Shown here: positions 62,039 through 64,000 of the stretch, piece by piece | How the letters are laid out: every line of letters begins with the position of its first letter | Position numbering within the stretch: position 1 is the first letter of the stretch | Source of the DNA: Beutenbergia cavernae DSM 12333 | GTDB taxonomy: Bacteria; Actinomycetota; Actinomycetes; Actinomycetales; Beutenbergiaceae | Direction of reading: 5' to 3' | Length of the DNA stretch: 64,000 nucleotides | Assembly: GCF_000023105.1 (NCBI RefSeq) | Contig: NC_012669.1 | Coordinates: 2,915,025 to 2,979,024, forward strand | The notes under the pieces: generated by a model | Database searches by the model: none | Told to the model about the DNA's origin: nothing | The model's input: the letters and a program-made list of their open reading frames with translations, nothing else | Program-made: the position numbers and the translations under genes

Positions 62039-62062
62039 GGCACCAACGCTACGGCGTCCGGC

Positions 62063-62110
62063 GGCGTCGGCGTTGCGGCGTCCTACGGCGTCGGCGTTGC
62101 GGCGTCCTAC
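62063..62110. repeat. 24-bp tandem duplication
   Basis: GGCGTCGGCGTTGCGGCGTC plus CTAC occurs twice in direct succession, exactly. A partial copy (ACGGCGTCCGG) precedes it. It lies in the upstream region of the HAD gene. Confidence 0.85.
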
Positions 62111-62144
62111 GGAACTGACCCACCTGGCGGGTCAGTGCCGTAGG
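62106..62144. promoter_or_regulatory. 16-bp hairpin between HAD gene and tRNA-Leu
   Basis: CCTACGGAACTGACCC, loop ACCTGGC, then its complement with one mismatch. Both flanking genes point away, so it is not a terminator of either. It may be a regulatory hairpin or a repeat element, and it overlaps the tandem repeat end. Confidence 0.55.
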
Positions 62145-62191
62145 CGCCGCGAACAGCCGAGGCCCCTGCCGGGCCGTAGGCTGGCCCGCGA

Positions 62192-62273
62192 GCGCGAGTG
62201 GCGTAACTGGCAGCCGCGCAGGATTTAGGTTCCTGTGCCTTCGGGCGTGTGGGTTCGAGTCCCACCTCGCGCA
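62192..62273 (+). tRNA. tRNA-Leu (TAG)
   Basis: Acceptor GCGCGAG with CTCGCGC, anticodon stem CAGGA/TCCTG around loop TTTAGGT with TAG, a long variable arm GCCTTCGGGC, and T-arm GGGTTCGAGTCCC. Discriminator A. Class II size of 82 bases. CCA is not encoded. Confidence 0.95.
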
Positions 62274-62307
62274 CCGCCCGACCGGCGTGGGCGGCCCCTC
62301 AGCCGCG

Positions 62308-62637
62308 TCAGGCGTCGTCGCCCGCGGACGCCGGTTGCAGCGTGGCCGTCCCGTCGCCGACGACGATGCGCTGGTCCGGGCACACCGGCCCGGGGAGCAC
62401 GACGTCGGGTCCGGACGCGAACGTGACCGTGACGTCACCCGGCGTGCAGCCGTAGTCGAGGAGGAGGACTCCGCCGTCCGCGGTGACAGTGGTCTCCTCG
62501 TCTCCGGTCGAGACGACGACGTCGCCTGGACCGTTGTTCTGGATCGCGAGGTCGCCGGGGTCGCTGCATGCCGTCGAGATCACGGCCAGCAGGGCGCCGA
62601 TGACGCTGCCTGTGGCGCGTCGCGTCGCGCGGTTCAT
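62308..62637 (-). CDS. small lipoprotein, unknown
   Basis: A 109-residue lipoprotein. Signal with lipobox ISTAC near residue 24, then an all-beta-like domain (LAIQNNGPGDVVVSTGDEETTV, VLLLDYGCTPGDVTVTF, VLPGPVCPDQRIVVGDG) with two Cys. No family recognised. ATG at 62637 with GGGCGGGTGAG. tRNA-Leu ends 34 bp away on the other strand. Confidence 0.7.
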   Translation of the reverse strand: MNRATRRATGSVIGALLAVISTACSDPGDLAIQNNGPGDVVVSTGDEETTVTADGGVLLLDYGCTPGDVTVTFASGPDVVLPGPVCPDQRIVVGDGTATLQPASAGDDA

Positions 62638-62759
62638 CGCACTCACCCGCCCTGCGGTCGACCGGATTCCCCGACGATAGGTGGACGGCAGCCGCTCGGC
62701 CACGGGCTTCACCAAGCCTCCGGCACATGCGCACAGCGTCCTCCGCATCCGCTGCTACG

Positions 62760-63458
62760 TCACGATCCGATGAGAGTTCCGACAGCCCAGGTGGCGAGCA
62801 TCGTCCCGGCGCCGATCGCGACGGTGCGGGCCACCGCCCGCGGGACGCTCGAGTCGGCGGTCCGTGCCGCGATCGTCGCCGTGATCGTGAGCGCGACCAC
62901 GACCACCACGAACGTCATCGGGACGCGCGCGGACGGCGGCGCGAGCTCCATCACGGCGAGAGGGATCAGCGCCCCGAGCCCGAAGGCGAGGGCGCCGGCG
63001 AATCCGGACCGCCACGCGGGCACCTCCTCCTCCGCGAGGTCGAGGCCGTGCTCCGCCTCCAGCTGCGCCGCCAGCGCGTCATGCGCCGTGAGCTCCGTGG
63101 CGACCTCGCGGGCGAGCCGAGGCGAGAGCCCCTTCCGCTCGTAGATCGCGGTGAGCTCGGCCAGCTCCTCGTCGGGCGCCTCGGCGAGCCGACGGCGCTC
63201 GTCCTCCACCAGCGCGTCCTCGGCGTCCTCCTCGACCGCCGCCTCCGCGTACGCGGCCCCACCCGCCGCGGCACCGCCGGCGAGCGCGATCGCGAGCCCG
63301 GCCACGAGCAGCGTCTCGTCGCCCCCGCCCGCACCGGCGATGCCCTCGACGACCCCCGCCGCCGCGATGATCCCGTCGTTCGCCTCGATGAGACGAGCAC
63401 GCAACCACCAGCGCCGGGTCGGTGACTCCACGCCGTCGTCAGCCGCCATGCGGCGCAT
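62760..63458 (-). CDS. VIT1/CCC1-family membrane protein
   Basis: A 232-residue protein. The start RLIEANDGIIAAAGVVEGIAG matches the first helix of VIT1/CCC1 Fe/Mn transporters (usual GANDGIVS). Four to five helices (LAIALAGGAAAGGAAYAEA, GFAGALAFGLGALIPLAVME, MTFVVVVVALTITATIA) flank a helical cytosolic part (LAREVATELTAHDALAAQ). It may move Fe or Mn. ATG at 63458 has GGAGG; 63449 is an alternative. Confidence 0.85.
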   Translation of the reverse strand: MRRMAADDGVESPTRRWWLRARLIEANDGIIAAAGVVEGIAGAGGGDETLLVAGLAIALAGGAAAGGAAYAEAAVEEDAEDALVEDERRRLAEAPDEELAELTAIYERKGLSPRLAREVATELTAHDALAAQLEAEHGLDLAEEEVPAWRSGFAGALAFGLGALIPLAVMELAPPSARVPMTFVVVVVALTITATIAARTADSSVPRAVARTVAIGAGTMLATWAVGTLIGS

Positions 63459-63487
63459 CCTGCCGCCTCCGGGGTCGGCCCGCCCGC

Positions 63488-64000
63488 TCAGGGCGAGCGG
63501 TCCGCCTGATCACCACCGAGCAGGGCGATGAGCGCCTGGGCGTCGTGAGGCGCCCGGACCTTCGCGTCGTTGTCGAAGTAGACGACGACGTCGCCCCGCC
63601 CGGCCCAGTCGCTCACCTTCGCGGCCCAACGCCGCAACGCCTCGTCGTCGTACCCGCTGGCGTACAGCTCGTCCGCACCGTGCAGTCGGACGTAGGCGAA
63701 GTCCGTGGTCAGGTGCTCGAACGCCGGCCACGCCGTCCCGCCGTCGGACACGACAGACGCGACGCCCGCCTCGCCCAGGATCGCCGCGAACTCCGGATCG
63801 GCGAAGGAGGCGTGGCGTGCCTCGATCGCGTGGCGGAGCGGGCGGTCCTCCTCGACCTCGGTCCAGGCCTCGGCCTTGAGCTTGTCGTCGTGCTCGCCGG
63901 CGAGGCGAGCGGCCTCGGCCGTCGTGCGCGGCAGCTCGGCACAGAACGCCGCGATCCGCTCCGCGTCGAACGCGAAGTTCGGCGGCAGCTGCCACAGGAT
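63488..64000 (-). CDS. DUF72 protein (N-terminus beyond window)
   Basis: The last 170 residues of a DUF72 TIM-barrel-like protein, running off the window. Typical segments are ILWQLPPNFAFDAERIAAFC, IEARHASFADPEF, YVRLHGADELYASGYDDEAL, and VVVYFDNDAKVRAPHDAQALI. Family members have unknown function. The frame runs to position 64000 without a stop. The true start is outside. Confidence 0.9.
   Translation of the reverse strand: MLWQLPPNFAFDAERIAAFCAELPRTTAEAARLAGEHDDKLKAEAWTEVEEDRPLRHAIEARHASFADPEFAAILGEAGVASVVSDGGTAWPAFEHLTTDFAYVRLHGADELYASGYDDEALRRWAAKVSDWAGRGDVVVYFDNDAKVRAPHDAQALIALLGGDQADRSP

Overview
This window is high-GC chromosomal DNA of an actinobacterium. The evidence is uniformly G/C-rich codon third positions, frequent GTG starts, stop/start overlaps (ATGA, GTGA), an Eis-like acetyltransferase, an Rv2466c-type nitroreductase-like thioredoxin-fold protein and actinobacterial ArsC proteins that in known relatives use mycothiol. 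A Micrococcales member (Cellulomonas/Promicromonospora/Beutenbergia-like) fits best, but the genus is inference.

Layout. (1) 0-4 kb: two tandem paralogous Tat-exported beta-propeller proteins. (2) 4-10.5 kb: an Eis-like acetyltransferase, a membrane-anchored Cys-rich protein, a complete alpha-glucoside-type ABC importer (aglE-aglF-aglG) without its ATPase, and an Rv2466c-like protein. (3) 10.7-21.6 kb: aminopeptidase N, a GNAT enzyme, carbon metabolism (EIIA, MalQ, EIIB and EI of the PTS, dispersed), an MscS channel, a truncated haemoglobin and two thioesterases that converge on an 82-bp perfect palindrome. (4) 21.7-30.8 kb: two paralogous pairs of dynamin/YfjP-like GTPases flanking ettA and ssb, all on the minus strand. 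(5) 30.9-38.9 kb: housekeeping genes (tRNA-Arg, methyltransferase, kinase-like protein, ferredoxin-reductase-like protein, DUF1206, SufE with a rhodanese, GDPD, oligoribonuclease, tRNA-His). (6) 39.1-43.8 kb: a less G/C-rich accessory island next to tRNA-His, with a helical protein coupled to a toxin-like protein carrying a DUF2380/SitA6-like HHH nuclease-type C-terminus, facing a two-gene operon of unrecognised membrane-associated proteins. (7) 44.2-49.5 kb: a streptomycin-kinase-like gene, a GNAT gene, and an arsenic module (arsR-arsC fusion, arsC, arsO, second arsR) without an efflux pump. (8) 49.5-55.7 kb: a fatty-acid desaturase, an ATP-grasp protein, and a betaine-type ABC importer whose binding protein appears circularly permuted. 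(9) 55.8-64 kb: Bcp, RidA, a PhnDCEE-type importer operon with an RpiR regulator and a HAD hydrolase, tRNA-Leu, a small lipoprotein, a VIT-family protein and a truncated DUF72 protein.

How the genes work together. Solute capture dominates: the Agl importer, MalQ and PTS parts point to maltodextrin/sugar use, the betaine importer to osmoprotection, and the Phn importer to an organophosphorus solute. EI, EIIA and EIIB are all present, but no HPr or EIIC lies in the window. The strongest candidates for something new are the tRNA-His island, the duplicated GTPase pairs around ettA-ssb, the permuted binding protein and the palindromes.
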